From: Ilumatobacteraceae bacterium
Lineage (GTDB): Bacteria > Actinomycetota > Acidimicrobiia > Acidimicrobiales > Ilumatobacteraceae
DNA length: 6,490 nucleotides
Assembly: GCA_023254985.1 (NCBI GenBank)
Contig: JALRJT010000106.1
Location: forward strand, 1-6,490
Direction of reading: 5' to 3'
Of the stretch, positions 5,971 through 6,490 are shown in pieces (the stretch's first letter is position 1; each line of letters opens with the position of its first letter). Made by a program: the position numbers and the translations under genes. The notes under the pieces are model-generated. The model was given only the letters and a program-made list of their open reading frames with translations. It ran no database searches and was not told the origin of the DNA.

Positions 5971-6490
5971 TTAGCTCAGGCGCTCCACGATCATGGCCAT
6001 GCCCTGGCCACCACCGACGCACATCGACTCCATGCCGATCGTCTTGCCGGTGTGCTGCAGACCGTTGATGAGAGTCGTCATGATGCGCGCACCAGTCATG
6101 CCGAAGGGGTGACCGAGTGCGATCGCACCGCCGTGCACGTTCAACTTGTCGTAGTCGATGCCGAGGTGCTTGGCCGACGGGATCACCTGGGCGGCGAACG
6201 CCTCGTTGATCTCGACCAGATCGATGTCGTTGATCGTCATGCCCGCACGCTTCATTGCCTGGCGGCATGCCTCGATCGGACCGAGGCCCATGATCTCCGG
6301 GTTGAGACCAGACACGCCCGATGACACGATGCGGGCAAGCGGCGTAATGCCGAGCTGCTTGGCCTTGGCATCACTCATCACCATCACCGCTGCTGCGCCG
6401 TCGTTCAACGGACACGCATTGCCTGCCGTGATCTGACCGTCGGGCCGGAACGCGGGCTTCAGTCCGGCGAGCGCTTCGACGGTGGTGCCA
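5971..6490 (-). CDS. Thiolase family acetyl-CoA acyltransferase, C-terminal part (5' end beyond window)
   Basis: Open on the minus strand from 6489 to the TAA at 5971-5973, giving 172 C-terminal residues of a protein normally about 390-400 long. Visible landmarks are TAGNACPLNDGAAA (fragment 21-34), the VEINEAFAAQ loop (92-101), the catalytic histidine motif GGAIALGHPFGMTGAR with His127, and the second catalytic cysteine in MCVGGGQGMA with Cys157. The N-terminal acyl-accepting cysteine lies outside the window. Thiolases cleave 3-ketoacyl-CoA with CoA, or condense two acetyl-CoA, in the cytoplasm; degradative FadA-type and biosynthetic types cannot be told apart from this fragment. The NACPLNDG wording is familiar from actinobacterial FadA-like acetyltransferases. 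An in-frame TTG at 6408 is not a start, because homology runs unbroken upstream of it to the window edge. The gene leads into potA after 19 bp. Confidence 0.92.
   Translation of the reverse strand, partial: GTTVEALAGLKPAFRPDGQITAGNACPLNDGAAAVMVMSDAKAKQLGITPLARIVSSGVSGLNPEIMGLGPIEACRQAMKRAGMTINDIDLVEINEAFAAQVIPSAKHLGIDYDKLNVHGGAIALGHPFGMTGARIMTTLINGLQHTGKTIGMESMCVGGGQGMAMIVERLS
6117..6128. repeat. 12-bp perfect palindrome around GCGATCGC
   Basis: GTGCGATCGCAC reads the same on both strands. It lies inside the thiolase coding region (the IALGHP part), so it is constrained by codons and need not be a binding site. Its core recurs at 589-596 and 2119-2126 in this window. Confidence 0.3.

Overview
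The window is moderately GC-rich (roughly 60% by eye). Its codon use, GTG/TTG start options, Tat-type lipoprotein signal and a thiolase with an NACPLNDGAAA segment all point to an actinobacterium-like bacterium. A streamlined, mid-GC aquatic lineage such as Acidimicrobiia is plausible, but that is inference. Packing is extreme: with the starts chosen here, only about 41 of 6490 bases lie outside protein-coding sequence (1942-1959, 3154-3157 and 5952-5970). No tRNA, rRNA, CRISPR array, insertion sequence or phage signature was seen.

Layout from left to right. (1) 2-556 (+) is the C-terminal part of a Rieske-type oxygenase alpha subunit carrying the mononuclear-iron HX4H site. (2) 553-1941 (-) is a class III PLP-dependent aminotransferase of the glutamate-1-semialdehyde-aminomutase-like group. 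It is convergent with the oxygenase, and the two stop codons share the palindrome CTAG. (3) A divergent promoter region of only 18 bp separates it from potD. (4) 1960-4899 (+) is a tight potD-potB-potC operon: a Tat lipoprotein polyamine-type binding protein and two EAA-loop permeases. (5) 4896-5951 (-) is the matching ATPase, PotA. It converges on potC, and the two stop codons again overlap, in CTAA. (6) 5971-6490 (-) is the C-terminal part of a thiolase, 19 bp upstream of potA on the same strand and probably cotranscribed with it.

Together the potDBC and potA products make a complete polyamine/amine importer (binding protein, two permeases, ATPase), but the ATPase gene has been placed on the opposite strand behind a thiolase. 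The aminotransferase and the Rieske oxygenase beside it are the kinds of enzymes used to deaminate amines and to N-demethylate or hydroxylate quaternary amines. A plausible but unproven reading is uptake plus catabolism of an amine, with the acyl-CoA product finishing at a thiolase. The most interesting structural features are a candidate bidirectional promoter with overlapping -10 elements that may give leaderless transcripts on both strands, and the two 4-bp stop-codon overlaps at both convergent junctions. I found no clearly novel multi-gene system; the enzymes belong to known families.
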